Of a DNA stretch of 64,000 bases, positions 36,223-47,593 are shown piece by piece (within the stretch, counting starts at the first letter, position 1; the number at the start of each line of letters is the position of its first letter). The notes below the pieces were generated by a model, which saw only the letters and a list, made by a program, of their open reading frames with translations, did no database searches and was not told the origin of the DNA. A program made the translations under genes and the position numbers. The stretch lies in NCBI GenBank assembly GCA_029255685.2, contig CM055312.2, positions 16,826,649 to 16,890,648 on the forward strand, given 5' to 3'. Origin of the DNA: Silene conica. Taxonomy: Eukaryota > Streptophyta > Magnoliopsida > Caryophyllales > Caryophyllaceae.

Positions 36223-38282
36223 ATGATAATGTTAATATGAGTAATAATTGTAAGACGGAATAGAAATGCAACTATTACGACATTGTTAAAAATAAAAATA
36301 CCAACCATGAATAAGTGTACCGACAACAAAATCAAAAGGTAAGAAACTAAATAAGGCAACCTAATATTAATCTTGTATTCTTCTTTACAGCCACTCATGC
36401 CCAGAACCTTCGAGCTTCTTTCAATTATTTCATTCTCCATCATTGATTTTGCATCCATACCCAGAACCTTCAAGCTTATTTCGATTAAGGTTGGTTTATT
36501 TACAATTTATCTAAAAGTTTTTATTTACAATTCCTTAGAATGTTGTTTTTGCCGATGATATTGATGTTGTATATTGAGTAGTAGATGTGTGTTCGGGTTC
36601 TGATCGAATTATTTGTTTGAGCGTTTTATGAGGGTTCAGGGACTGCAATTTAGATCGATACATGAAGTTTTAATTTAAAATATCCTAGTCTCCTAGATAT
36701 ATAATATCTTTATTGTTTTCAATAAATAATCTTTTCATATAATTAGGATATTATGTTACCTTAATTCAGATTCAGACATATTAACGATCATTAACATAAT
36801 TTCAGCTATATATTATATTATATTATATACTACATTTTCTCAAATACAATAGGATCTATATTATATTCCTCATAATGCAACATTAATACACTATTAATTT
36901 TATGTTTTATCATACAATTATCAATGATCTTTTAAAAGCTGAAAAAAAATATAGACAAACCTTTGAGTCGACAAATAAGACTTCAACTGCATCGAACTTC
37001 TTATCAAACTTGTTTTTGATGTTCAACTCTGGCCTGTCCCCATTTGTGTGCAACCCAATGTTCATCTGAGTAACCCAAACTCCATACTTGAGATCACTAA
37101 TATGACCATTCTGACTTCTTAGGAAAATTAACATTTTTTAGTTGATGTTTTACAGGTATGTAGAATGGAGGATGAATGAAAAGAAAAAGGGTAGGGAACT
37201 TTAGAAAATATATACGATGTGGTAGTCGAGCAGTTTATGGAAAAAATATAAAATTTAATAACGTATCATTACGAATGGAAAATATGTACGAATGAAAATT
37301 ATTTACCAATTCGAAAATATAGTATTATATTCTTAAATGAACTCATCATATTTTTTACGAATGGAAAATATATACGAATGGAAAATATGTACTCTTGGAA
37401 AATATAGTCACGGGATTATTTAAGAATATAATAATAATGTACGACTGGATAATGTGGTAAAATAAGTTAAAGTTGAAAAATATAGGATTCGATAAAGGCA
37501 ACTTTATATTTTCATACCATTAAGTGCAATAAGTTAATGGTGGAAAATATATTCACGGGATAATTAAGGATATAATAACAAAGTAATTATGTTCAATGAT
37601 TCTCGAATGATTCTCGAACTGTGTATTCTCCTTAATTAAAGTTACATGATTCGAAAAATCATTACATTCTCCTTAATTAACTCATAATTAACTTTATTAT
37701 ATTTTGTAAATATTTTTTAATTGATTTGTTGATTCTTGGCAATGAGACGTTACAACCCATTAATGGAAAATTTAATATTATAATTGCTGGCTTGGCATGC
37801 TGACTTGGAAAATTTGTAGGGATTTAATTGGCTGATCAAAACTTGTTTTGTGAGGTTGAATGTGAGGGTGTGTGAGGTTAATATTGTTACCACATAGTAC
37901 CACATATGCAATGTTCCAAGATTCTTTTATAGTAATAATGAATTAATGATGATATTTAGGGCATGATTTTTAACACCTTCAACCTTTTCTTTAATTAACC
38001 AAATGTTATTTCAACTTCCAGTTTCAATGATGAATGTCGATAGTTGAAGTATTCTACCATTTCCTTACGCAGTCCAGCTTGTATTCAGGCATATGTTATC
38101 AGGGTGAGTGTGTGTCATATTTTTTGGTATTAAAGAGATAGTAAAAACGGGTACAATTATTAATAATTTGTTTTTTTAAAAAAAAAAAATAACGTGTACC
38201 GAATCATTAAAGCGAAATGTTTTTTTATCGGTTGTTAAAAATAATACTTCATATATAGCTTTTTTGAATTGGGTTTATATGA
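36223..38282. other. AT-rich internal segment of the TIR element, no gene
   Basis: About 2 kb, very AT-rich, with no convincing ORF. Two close copies of CCCAGAACCTTC-AGCTT lie at about 36399 and 36459. A minus-strand ORF of 74 codons (36910-37134) resembles nothing I recognise. 38190-38275 is an inverted copy of 105-180 and leads into the right terminal array. Confidence 0.5.
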
Positions 38283-38480
38283 TCTGAACTGAACTTAACT
38301 TATATATAGGAACTGAACTGAACTGAACTGAACTGAACTGAACTGAACTTATATAAACTGAACTGAACTTATAGGAATTGAACTGAACTGAACTTATAGG
38401 ATCTAAACTGAACTGAACTTATAGGGACTGAACTGAATTTATAGGATCTGAACTAAACTGAACTGAACTTATAGGATCTG
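38283..38480. repeat. TTCAG-type array, right arm
   Basis: AACTG runs punctuated by TTATAGG. This is the outer array of the right end and matches 1-110 inverted. Confidence 0.88.
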
Positions 38481-38722
38481 AAGTAAAGTTAAATTAAGTG
38501 ACTTGAAATCCAAAAGAACATAGCCTATCACATCCTATACAAGGCACATAAAATTATCATTATACATCCTACACTATTATACAACCTAGCACGTTAAAAC
38601 TCACGAATTACACATATCAACTTCTCTAAGCATCAATTAATTACCCATAACAAAACCACCAAAAGTTAGGGTTTATAAAGATAAGGAAAATGGTGAAAAT
38701 CGACTTACAAAGATAGACCAGG

Positions 38723-40231
38723 TGACACGGGTCGTCGTAACACGGTCAAAGATAAAACCTAGACACTACTAACTGAAACTAGTGGTAGTAGGGTCGAATC
38801 CTCAGGGAGGCAGAGTCTTAACTAGTGGTCTGTTCATTGGTCACAATGGGGCGGTTTGTTGTTGTTGTTGATTAACTATAAACTAAACAGAAATAAAGCA
38901 AAACGGGAAAATAACAAAGATGAGTTCTATCAATAGAAATGGAAATATGCCAGGAATCGGGTCATCGCGGTAATACATGTCATGTGAGATTTCTAGGTCA
39001 GTCGAGTCATTGACGAGGTGGGTAGTGATTATCTCTTTTCGGTCTCAAATCGCCTAGACTCCCCAACCAATCTTTCGATCTAGAAAGGTTATATCGATCG
39101 TCCTAAGCAAGCCTACTTTACCAATCTTTCGATGCAGGTATAGTTTTACTAGATTAACCGGTCTTCTGTGTGCACTCATTCAACTACTTTTCTGATTATT
39201 TTGCTTATAGATAAACTTCGTCGCAGAGACGACTAACATGTGATTCCTATGACATTTACTACCGCGAATTCCCTCATCCTAACATATTAAAAAGATTACC
39301 TACGCATGGTTTCAGGATCTACGCTAACAATATCAAGACTAACGAAATGCGACATGATAAAAGATGTAAATAAACTAATAAACATAAACAAGAAATAAAC
39401 GATAACGTAAATGAGAGAAAGAATTTAGAGAAATTACAATAAACTTTGGCAAGAACGATGAATGAAGATCCGTAAATGAACTACAAGTTTGAATAAACCC
39501 TAAAAGTAGACTACTGTGTTTGTGAAAATGCTAAAAACAAAGTTACTAACTAATGAAAAGTGTAAAGATGATTAGCAAAAATGATAGACAGGATGATTGG
39601 ATGAGTGATTAGTGTTAACCTACTGCTTTTATAGGGAGATTAGGTTAATCACTTAATCCTAAACCTAAAACTGAAAAACCTAAGTTGCAGAATCCGAAGT
39701 AGTAAGTGAGTTGCTCGATCGAGTTCAAGAATCACTCGATCGAGCAACTTTTCCTCCAGAACCCTTCGATCGAGCAACTTCTCCCCGCATCTCTTTGATC
39801 GAGCATCCACAAAATCCTCGATCTCACTACTCTTCCTGAAATCTCCTCGATAGAGTAAGTGTCTACTCGATTGAGCATTTTCTCTGCTGCTTCCCTTCGA
39901 TTGAGCAAAAGCCATAGCTCGATCGAGCTCTTATTAGTCTGGAATGATCATTTGTTGTCCAGCTGCCTCTGTTCTTCATCTTTCTCCCGGTTTAGGCTCA
40001 TATCTTTCGATAACTGCACTTCTGAGGCTATGAGGTTCATTGACTTTGTTCCATCTTCTAATAATAACTTACTTTTGACTTAGAAAAGCATGGTTTTCGC
40101 AACTTTTACATATTTTCCTGCGAAACAACAAGAAATACACAAAGAAGCAAAATATGGGCAAAAAACGCACGAAAATGCATGGAAATGCGTGCCAAAAGAT
40201 ACTAAAAAGTATATATAATATGCACGCATCA
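38723..40231 (-). mobile_element. Solo LTR 1 (1509 bp, Athila-like)
   Basis: The LTR runs TGACACGGGTCG to GCACGCATCA and is flanked by the 5-bp duplication CCAGG (38718-38722, 40232-40236). It has no internal domain, so it arose by LTR-LTR recombination. On the minus strand it starts TGATGCGTGCATATTATATA. It shares a GGGTCGAAYC motif near its left end (38791) and a palindrome array (39708-39930) with the LTRs at 43340 and 56396, which suggests one broad Athila/Tat-like group. Orientation is inferred from that likeness. Confidence 0.88.
39708..39930. repeat. Array of TCGATCGA palindromes in solo LTR 1
   Basis: About nine exact or degenerate copies of the CTCGATCGAG palindrome, spaced 20-40 bp apart. 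The short ORF read across it is an artefact. Confidence 0.85.
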
Positions 40232-40396
40232 CCAGGCATTAGGGAAGGTGTTCCATTATTAATCTAAACTTGAATCTTCATAGGAGATGTTTTGGGAGAG
40301 TTTTAGAGAGAAGGGAGAGAGTTTAGAAAAAATGGTTGTAGAATAAGAAAATAAGGTTTGGGGAAAGAAAGAATTAAATCCCGTGTTTTGACGGGT

Positions 40397-40510
40397 TTCA
40401 CTCGATCGAGTGGATTTTACTCGGCCGAGTGAAACATGCACTCGACCGCTTGCAACTCACTTGGTTGACTAAATCATTATTCGACCGAGTGCATGTCACT
40501 CGATCTACCA
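40397..40510. repeat. CACTCGATCGAGTG palindrome array near a Gypsy LTR start
   Basis: Several variants of ACTCGRYCGAGT in the 40232-40662 LTR piece, 150-270 bp from the minus-strand LTR start. Confidence 0.8.
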
Positions 40511-40662
40511 AACTCTCTTACTTCATCCATTGCAAGTCCATTTGATCTAGTACGAGTCCTATTTGGTCTCGTATCTAGCAACTCTTTACTTTCTAGCATT
40601 AGTGGGGCCTCTCACGGTTCCCAAGGTACTCTAACGGGTCCCACAAATGTTCAAGTATTACA

Positions 40663-42231
40663 ATACTCCCTCCTTAAAAAGAACTTTGTCCCCGGAGTTC
40701 ACCCCTCTCTCTCCCCCTAACTTTCCTCCCGCCCTTAAAGGCTGACTTACTAATTTTTGCCTTGCGGTCTTTCGCATACTCTCATCCACAACTCCATTCG
40801 ATCTCTTGTGCTCTTCCTAAACTCGTACTCGTACTCTTCTTATACTCATTCTTTCATATTTGTAAACCCACTATGCTTCATATCTTCCTTACTTTCCTTT
40901 CGTTATTCCCAAAAAGTTACATTTACTCCCCCTAAAAGATAACTTCCTCCCGAAGTTCATCAAGGTACAAAGACACGGTAAAAACACGCATGCAACTAAC
41001 ACGTAGCTTACGATATAACCATGTCATTTCACATTCAATCGTCTAATTACCATCGCTATCACAACTATACGGGCATACCATGATTGTCACTTCTCTATAC
41101 TAACACACTATTCATGTCACGTCGTTCATACATACGTTCATATACGGTTGTCGTACCGGTTACTCTTTAAATCATGTTATGGAACAAAATCAACCATGTG
41201 TGCTTGCCATGTTATTACTTATCATCTTATGCAATCAATCATACATACATACAAACAACCAAGTATTATACTCCACATGTAAACAACTTATCAACACAAA
41301 TTATACGATTCCTAAGTTGGTATAAACACGCGGTCTGAGGTCAAATATTTAAAAATTTGGTCAAAATACATAGTATTGGCCAAAACAGACTTTACTCGAT
41401 CGAGTAAATGCTTCACTCGGTCGAGTGAAAAGTTCCAAAATGTTCCTGTCGAGAGCCACTCGGTCGAGTGGAAGCTCAATTGGTCGAGTGAAAATTCCAC
41501 TCGGTCGAGTGAACTCCGCGCTCGGTCGAGTGCCGCTGGGTTTTATGCTATAACCAACCAAAAGAGTCCATGCACACCTACATACCCAACCAAGCCATGA
41601 TGATAAACAATAATCCAGATTCCCAAAACATACATTTAGCATAAAATAAATCATACGGTCTTGGTCTTAGGACCCAAAATACAACATGAAAACAAAAGCT
41701 CAAACGGAAAAGAAATACAACTCTATATACAAAAATTTCGGCCCAAGCTAACCAAAGGGCTTGCTATTCTTACCAAGAACCTATACCCACTTGATCCATT
41801 TGGTAAGGCTCTTCACGGACTTCGCACTCCCGTTGCCCGATGATTCGTGGTCCTCCTTACTCCTCTGACTCGTAGTCTGCTCCCGGTCACCATCATGATC
41901 CGTGCCTTCTAATCCTTCGGAGGTTCCCTCATTAAAACCATCACCATGGGTAGTAGAAAAACCGTCTCCATCACCGGCCTCATAAGTCATAACCACTTTC
42001 AAAACCGGCTATATGGCCACCCTCAGTACCGGCTCCGAAGTCACCTCCAAAACCGCATACAAAACCACCTCCCTGGGAGGTATCACAAAAATGGGTTACA
42101 AAAGTACCAATCCATTGATCTCTTAGGTTCCCCACCCCGAAAGGAATATTGGTGCCCCAATCCGTCGGTTAGACCCCGTAAGCACTAAAATCCCCATCGT
42201 TGTTTCCTTCCCCGGACAAAAAGCTAGGTCT
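40663..42231 (-). other. Internal 3' region of a minus-strand retroelement, partly coding
   Basis: Read on the minus strand, 42231 to about 41700 continues the glycine- and acid-rich ORF that begins at 46612, with GGGFVCGFGGDFGAG and later an Asp/Ser-rich stretch, interrupted by stops. A noncoding region of about 1 kb ends in the PPT at 40663-40680. A sequence like AACTCCGGGGACAAAGTTC near the PPT recalls the 3' edge of Gypsy elements. No RT or integrase is visible, so the parent was probably non-autonomous. Confidence 0.45.
41395..41540. repeat. CACTCGGTCGAGTG palindrome array
   Basis: Six copies or near copies of ACTCGGTCGAGT spaced about 20-30 bp apart, inside the retroelement 3' region. 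Confidence 0.85.
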
Positions 42232-43586
42232 ACGGGTGTAACACCCGTGTTTAAGACACAGTTGTTAACCTTGAAACATAGACAAACCAGTGAAGAACCT
42301 CATTAGGAAGTGTAAAGGATTGGTGTAGGTACCTCTCGCTTAAAGGGATACTCGGCCTAATACAGTGTACTCGGTCAAGTACAACGTAGTCGGTCAAGTA
42401 CTCTCAGTACTCGGTCGAGTACGGACGTTTCCAACGGGTTATTTCAGCATCAAGATTTAATAAAAGTATGTTTTCCTAAAATATATTTCTTCGACGCTCT
42501 TAACCCTAAATCAATTTCTCTCCCTTCTCTTTTTCCCTTCCACACTTAGTTGACCTGGATGCAAATAGTCTGATGAGTAGGGGGTGCTCGAATCTGAAAC
42601 CTTGGCGTTAACGACGCCATAGTACTTTCCGGTAAGTTAGCTTTCCTTTAGTTTTGACCTTACATTTGTCTTTCGGGTTAGTAATGGGTAGAATATGTCA
42701 TAGGAGACCAAGATTGCCGATGTGGAGATGCTTTGTTTGGATGCGTGGATGCGTGTGTAAGGTAGGTTATCCTACTCAGTCAAGTATTTGACTTTTGTAC
42801 ATGTATTTGGTATATGCGTTGTTTTGTGCTTGTGGCTTGATACCGTTGTGGTGATTGTGATTGTGGCGATGATAATGAGATACGGAATTCATGTTTGGGA
42901 CCATTACGGAAGATGACTCTTAATCCTACGATCGCCCTTTATGGTTCCCGCCACGGAGGGGATGTGCACATTAAGAATCTGGGATTCTCTTGTCGCGAGC
43001 ACGTGAGGTTTGTACGTGTGATTTTGGTTGTGTTAGTGATTCTATTGGTACAACGTGTGAAGGTCAGTTGATGACAACTGATAGGTGTTGTGTGGGAGTT
43101 GGTGGAATTATTTTCATTAAAGTATTTATTCTTATGTTTTCAATAATTACATGGGTTGAAGTTTTGTGCTTGTATTGACTGAGTGTGTTTTTATGTCTTA
43201 TCTTCGCTATCTATACTTGCAGTGAACCATTTGACATTGTTGGAAAATGGTGAGCAGTTAAATAGTTTTCAGGTGTTGATGCTTATTTGTATGCTTTGCT
43301 GCGGGTGGGTCGAGACGAGTTAGGAGGATCGACGATGTATGATAGACTTATCGCACACCTAACAAAGATAATTAAACCTAGGCATAGGCTAACATATAAA
43401 TAAATGTAGATAGGCAAGTAGGGGTCGAACCATGGGAGACGATAATTTAAATATGATTAGCTATTCAGAGAATTCTATCAAGGTCGGTCACAAATTTGGG
43501 GTTTGTTTGAGTTTTGTGTAAACTAGATAAAGCAATACTAAAATAAGGATGTAAACAATGGTATAAAAACACTAGGTAGATGGGGT

Positions 43587-43591
<5 letters not shown>

Positions 43592-43660
<69 letters not shown>
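43592..43660. repeat. AT microsatellite
   Basis: Uninterrupted AT dinucleotides of about 69 bp within solo LTR 2. Confidence 0.97.
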
Positions 43661-43662
<2 letters not shown>

Positions 43663-44056
43663 AACTTTAGTCATGTCAAAGTTCGTAAGCAATACATTGT
43701 CATTTGTTGAGTAGGTTTATAACAATTACCTCGCGGCCTAAAGTCTAACCATACATTGATTTCCAACTAGCTCTCGCGTACATTGGAACAATATAAAATA
43801 GCATGCCTTGTCTAATTCAATCCCGACTTTCGATCTTAGGATGAGAATTGTACAACTAACAACTATGACTACTACTACCGATTAATCAAGTCTTTATCCC
43901 GTCTCTCGATCTTAGGATGGGAAGAATGATCAACTAATAATTATAGTCAATAATTGTATTTTAAATAAGTAGAGCAACATGTATATAATCAACATATGAT
44001 AATGTAAAACTACTACTTTAACATGATTTTAAAAACTAATCTACATGGCTTCCCCC

Positions 44057-44630
44057 TAGGGATGTCATTAGGGCGGGGCGGTGCTGGATATAGGCTCCTC
44101 CGTACCCGTACCCATCCAGTAAACCTCGTACCCATCCCCGCCCCACCACCCATAGCGGGTACAAGTTTCCAAAACCATCCCCGCCCCATCAACCATGGCG
44201 GGTACAAGTTTCCAAAACCATCCCCGCCCCACCTACCCATTAACCCGTTATACCATAAATTTTTACCGATATTTTTTCGTACAAGTTGGTTTAATCACTA
44301 TTAATTTCTATTTTCAGAAATTTGTTTATATAATTTTAGTTATTTACCAAAGAGGTTGATAAAATAGTTATTTTTAACATTACGTCTTAATTATAACAAA
44401 TAATATTTGTAAAATTATCGTAATAACGGTATTAATTTTTTTAATAATTGACAGGTAGGCGGGTATAAAGCGGGTAAGACGCAAAAACCATCCCCGCCCC
44501 ATTACCCATGGCGGGTACAATTTTCGTACCCGTCCCCGCCCCACCACCCGCCAAAGCTCTACCCATCCCCGCCCCAACTGGGGCGGGTGCGGGGCGGTAT
44601 CCACTTGTACCCGCCCCAATGACATCCCTA
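44057..44630. mobile_element. hAT-type MITE (574 bp) with perfect 8-bp duplication
   Basis: Terminal inverted repeats start TAGGGATGTCATTRGGGCGG on both sides. The flanking CTTCCCCC (44049-44056, 44631-44638) is an exact 8-bp duplication, as expected for hAT. Both subterminal regions carry several CCATCCCCGCCCCA and GGCGGGTACAA blocks. It has no transposase. Confidence 0.92.
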
Positions 44631-45004
44631 CTTCCCCCTCCCTCGTTATAGAACTACTCACACATGGTTAAGGGAACTAAACTAGCAATGAGATGAATCA
44701 TAATTGACATAATAACTATATGTAAATACGAATTAAAATAGAAACTGTAAAAGAGATAAGGATAAAAAATACCAATAATAAGAAGATAGGAAAGTAAGAG
44801 CTTGAAGAACAATATGCAAAGAAAACCCGGAAATGACTTGAATAAACTTTGAGGAATTCTTAAACAAAATACAAAACTTGGAAATAAGAACTAGGTTTCT
44901 GGAAATAAAACTGAAATAAAATGTTTGATGATGTTCTTAGACGATAAAACATAAGTTTATATAACAAAAGAGGAGGACAAATGAAGCGTCGGGCTTGGTT
45001 GCAG

Positions 45005-45235
45005 CCACCCCGGACCCCCGGGGCAGCTCACCCCTACCGGCGTGGGAGCAAGGATTCTTGGCACTTTAGCTTCAAGGTGAAGAAAGCATAATTGTAGCCA
45101 CCCCTGACCACCGAGGTGGCTCACCTCTACCGGGCTGGGAGCACGCTTCCTCGACTTTCTTTAAAACTTGTAAAAAAAGAAATTTGCAGCCACCCCTGAT
45201 CACCGGGGTGGCTCACCCCTGTAGGGGCGGGAGCA
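45005..45235. repeat. Three-unit GC-rich hairpin array in solo LTR 2
   Basis: Three units of the type GCAGCCACCCCTGA-CACCGGGGTGGCTCACC, each self-complementary (GCCACCCC with GGGGTGGC) and each ending GGGAGCA, spaced about 85 bp. Confidence 0.85.
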
Positions 45236-45781
45236 AAATTCCTCATTTTTGCAATTTCTTCAATTGTTTACGTTTGAGCCTTTGTCCTTCGTTGACTTTG
45301 GCTTGGCTTAGCTTGACTTCTTCATTTTCTTACTTCCCTCATTACTTGTGTTGCTCGGAAATGACTAGACTTGTCTTCGTTTAGCTCCGCGATACTTGGT
45401 GAACGTCAAAACATAGGAAAAATCCGTATTTCCTACAAAAACGCTGAACCACATATAAATCACCTAGAACACGGAATTAGCTCAATAAACACTATAAAAT
45501 AGTGTAAACGATAATGAATCACAAGCTAAAATGGGGATAAAAAGTATATAAAAATATAGCATATCAATGTAATGTTTACGCTTTCACCTGTTAGAATATC
45601 TTGTTTACATATATATAGTTTGGCAAACGGTTGCATCTTTTCCAAGTTTAATGTAATAACCTTATTACTATTTTGCAATGGTCTGTTTGATATGTACTTT
45701 CCTCGGGCAACTAACATGGTAGCACCCTCTTTTAATAAGGAATGTCTAGTTAAGGATCCTTGGTAAATTGGGGTGTTACAA

Positions 45782-46612
45782 TGGGCGGGCCAAACTCCTT
45801 GGTTCCATACCATTTCAGGCATGTCTTTCAACACAAGGTTAGTGTTGATCCGCTGGATGGGGTAAACCATGGGGTATCCTGAGTCAAAAGATTGTCGGGG
45901 TTGGTTGAAGTTCTCGGTAAACAGTGGAGGTGTCCTTGGGGTCGGCCCAGCAAAGAGTGAAGTATACTGCCTTGGGGTAAACCATAGAGGCTCGACCGAC
46001 AGCAAAGAGTGAAGTATACTGCCTCGGTGGGGCGGTATGTGGTAAGGGAGATCACAACATGGCATCACCCCCCGCTCGATCGTTGGGGCGGAAGGTAAGG
46101 TGGTTTGGTATGTTGTAGTACTGCGGGTTGGGATAGGGTTGTTGGGCACGCTCCAAACGTAAAACCGGCAGTAGTTCATCATTAGGGAGTCACATATACC
46201 ACGACTCCTACGTCTTCCACAAATACATAGCCTCCACATCCCCATTGGTGATCCAAAAATTACCTCGCATCCAAGCAAGGTTTAAACGTGGTACAAACCA
46301 CGTCATCGACATATCCCCCTCCCCCGGCACATAGTCAAAAAGGTTCTTGGCCACCCTTGTCACCAAGGCCCCACAATCTAAGGAGCACTTGTCCGTATTG
46401 GTGAACCGCTCAATGATAAGCAAGCAAATAATGGAGATGGCATTGAACAACACAAAGGCTTCCCGACGGGGGTTAAGGTAAGATGCTAGGATGAGTCCAT
46501 CCGAAAAGTTTAACTTACTCGGGTCCTTCATTCCATAGAGGAGGTTTGTCAAAGCACGTATGAAGATATTTAGGACTAGATGCTCTAGTTCACTCGCCTT
46601 CATGGTGCTCAC
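45782..46612 (-). pseudogene. Unrecognised retroelement ORF, 5' part (gag-like?)
   Basis: From about 46612 the minus frame gives a helical, mostly hydrophobic segment (ASELEHLVLNIFIRALTNLLYGM, then PRREAFVLFNAISIICLL, shortened here) and WMRGNFWITNGDVEAMYLW. After a frame change near 46210-46278 comes a Pro/Thr-rich part (SVPNNPIPTRSTTTYQT to VWNQGVWPAH). It continues beyond LTR copy 1 at 42231. It resembles the poorly annotated plant retroelement ORFs called putative plant transposon protein, but I do not recognise a specific family. No CCHC knuckle is seen. Confidence 0.45.
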
Positions 46613-46680
46613 GCTACACTCACCCCCGAGAAAAAGTTAAAAGTATCTCGCGGCTTTACCGCTCTTATCCAATTGGTCCG

Positions 46681-47593
46681 TGTAACACCCCTCCCTTATA
46701 GATGCTGAGTTGTGACTTAACTCGGCCGAGTTAGAGTAATTCGGTCGAGTAGGTCGAACTCGGACGAGTAGGTTCAACTCGCCCGAGTAAGTGCAATTCG
46801 GCCGAGTAGGTGTTACTCGCCCGAGTAACTGCTAATTGACTTTAGTGACGGAATTTCCGTCAGTAAATTAAATTACTGACGGAAATTCCGTCACTAAAGT
46901 CAAAAAGTGGTTTGACCCCTGGTGACGACTTATCCGTCACTGTCCGTCGGTAGTTTGAATTACTGACGAAAAATCCGTCAGTACTTGTATTTTAGTGACG
47001 AATTTTAGTGACGGAATTTTGTGATGGATTTTCTGTCAGGAATGTTGTTTCCTGACGGATTTTAGCTGTTTGTGACGGATTTTTTCCGTCAGTAAACGGC
47101 GTGAATTTTGTAGTGTGACTCGGTCGAGTAGGTCTTTCCGAGAGTTGGGTCGCGGTTAAGTATATAAGTAAAACCAAGGTTAATAACCTCATTTTACCCT
47201 AAATCTAAAATAATAGTAAAACTCTAATCCCTTCACCCCTTTCCTCTCAAACTCCTTCAAAGGTCTTTAGCAAGAGTCTAGAAGCGCCGATCATCTAGCC
47301 TAGTCTGTGTTTATCAAGTGTCACCTTATCGTATAATTGTCATGGATATTGGTTATGCTTAGTAAGTAATTCATATATATATGTTTCATAGGAGGATGAT
47401 TCGTTGAGGAACGTTGGTAGAACGCATTTGATTTGCATCTTCTTGTTGATTGCTTGGGGTAAGGTTTCTCTACTCAGTTTCCGTGTAATTTGATGGTGAC
47501 GGTATGATTGTTGTTGTATCTAATATCACTATACTGTTGTTGAGATTGTATTGAGAACATATGTGTGGGACCGTTGCGGGAAATGACTCTCAT
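46681..47593 (+). mobile_element. TGTAACACCC-family LTR, copy 2 (3'-truncated)
   Basis: Starts TGTAACACCCCTCCC and breaks off after GGGAAATGACTCTCAT, exactly where copy 3 begins. Compared with copies 1 and 3 it lacks the last several hundred bases. It carries ACTCGGCCGAGT palindromes at 46720-46830 and 47117-47150, separated by a CACTA-end insertion. Confidence 0.75.
46832..47115 (-). mobile_element. CACTA-end-like insertion (about 284 bp)
   Basis: The right edge read inverted is CACTACAAAATTCACG, the classic CACTA terminus. The body is filled with TGACGGAA/TTCCGTCA subterminal repeats in both orientations. The left edge lacks a second CACTA terminus and no clear 3-bp duplication was found. 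It is probably a deleted derivative. It interrupts the palindrome array of LTR copy 2. Confidence 0.72.

Larger units (their letters stand above)
21631..38525. mobile_element. TIR element with TTCAG arrays, full-length copy carrying nested retroelements
   Basis: The left end GCCCCTGTTCTTTTGGACTG and the right end ATCCAAAAGAACATAGCC are inverted versions of each other around TGTTCTTTTGG, with TAT on both sides as a possible 3-bp duplication. Inside each end is a TTCAG-type array. Between them are the TTA microsatellite, about 700 bp (30839-31473) and about 2 kb (36223-38282) of AT-rich sequence. Removing the three nested retroelements leaves roughly 3.3 kb. No intact transposase ORF was found. 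The 3-bp duplication and TIR style hint at PIF/Harbinger, but this is unproven. Confidence 0.6.
20636..40662 (-). mobile_element. Gypsy-type LTR (minus strand), split by later insertions
   Basis: On the minus strand, a purine tract AAGGAGGGAG and then TGTAATACTTGAAC at 40662 mark PPT and LTR start. The LTR pieces are 40232-40662, 38529-38722 and about 20636-21630, joined across the solo LTR (38723-40231) and the TIR element (21631-38525). Support for one LTR: the 21130-21590 piece, read in minus, shares landmarks with the TGTAACACCC-family LTRs at 42237-48361 (a GTAGGTT...CTACTCA block and a GTGCACATTAA block). The left boundary near 20636 (TGTAAAAT) is weak. ORFs at 20728-21334 are not credible genes. 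Confidence 0.45.
43340..45566 (-). mobile_element. Solo LTR 2 (2227 bp with a nested MITE)
   Basis: Starts TGATAGACTT and ends ATAGCATATCA, flanked by the 5-bp duplication ATGTA (43335-43339, 45567-45571). It contains the GGGGTCGAAC motif at 43421, an AT microsatellite, a hAT MITE and a GC-rich hairpin array. Layout and end sequences resemble solo LTR 1 and the LTR at 56396. Without the MITE it is about 1.65 kb. Confidence 0.88.
42237..45780 (+). mobile_element. TGTAACACCC-family LTR, copy 1, interrupted by solo LTR 2
   Basis: Begins TGTAACACCCGTG and ends GGGTGTTACA. Flanks ACGGG (42232-42236) and ATGGG (45781-45785) match at four of five bases, so this is a solo LTR with a slightly decayed duplication. 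Without the nested insertion it is about 1.3 kb. It interrupts a minus-strand ORF that reads on across the insertion. Palindromes of the ACTCGGTCGAGT type are at 42350-42425. Confidence 0.75.

Noticed and set aside
36910-37134. Minus-strand ORF of 74 codons as a possible transposase piece
   Set aside because: No catalytic residues or known motif; too short and isolated in AT-rich DNA.
39649-39915. Minus-strand ORF of 88 codons with repeated LDR residues
   Set aside because: It is a translation of the TCGATCGA palindrome array in solo LTR 1.
43465-43692. ORF with alternating Ile-Tyr
   Set aside because: Translation of the AT microsatellite.
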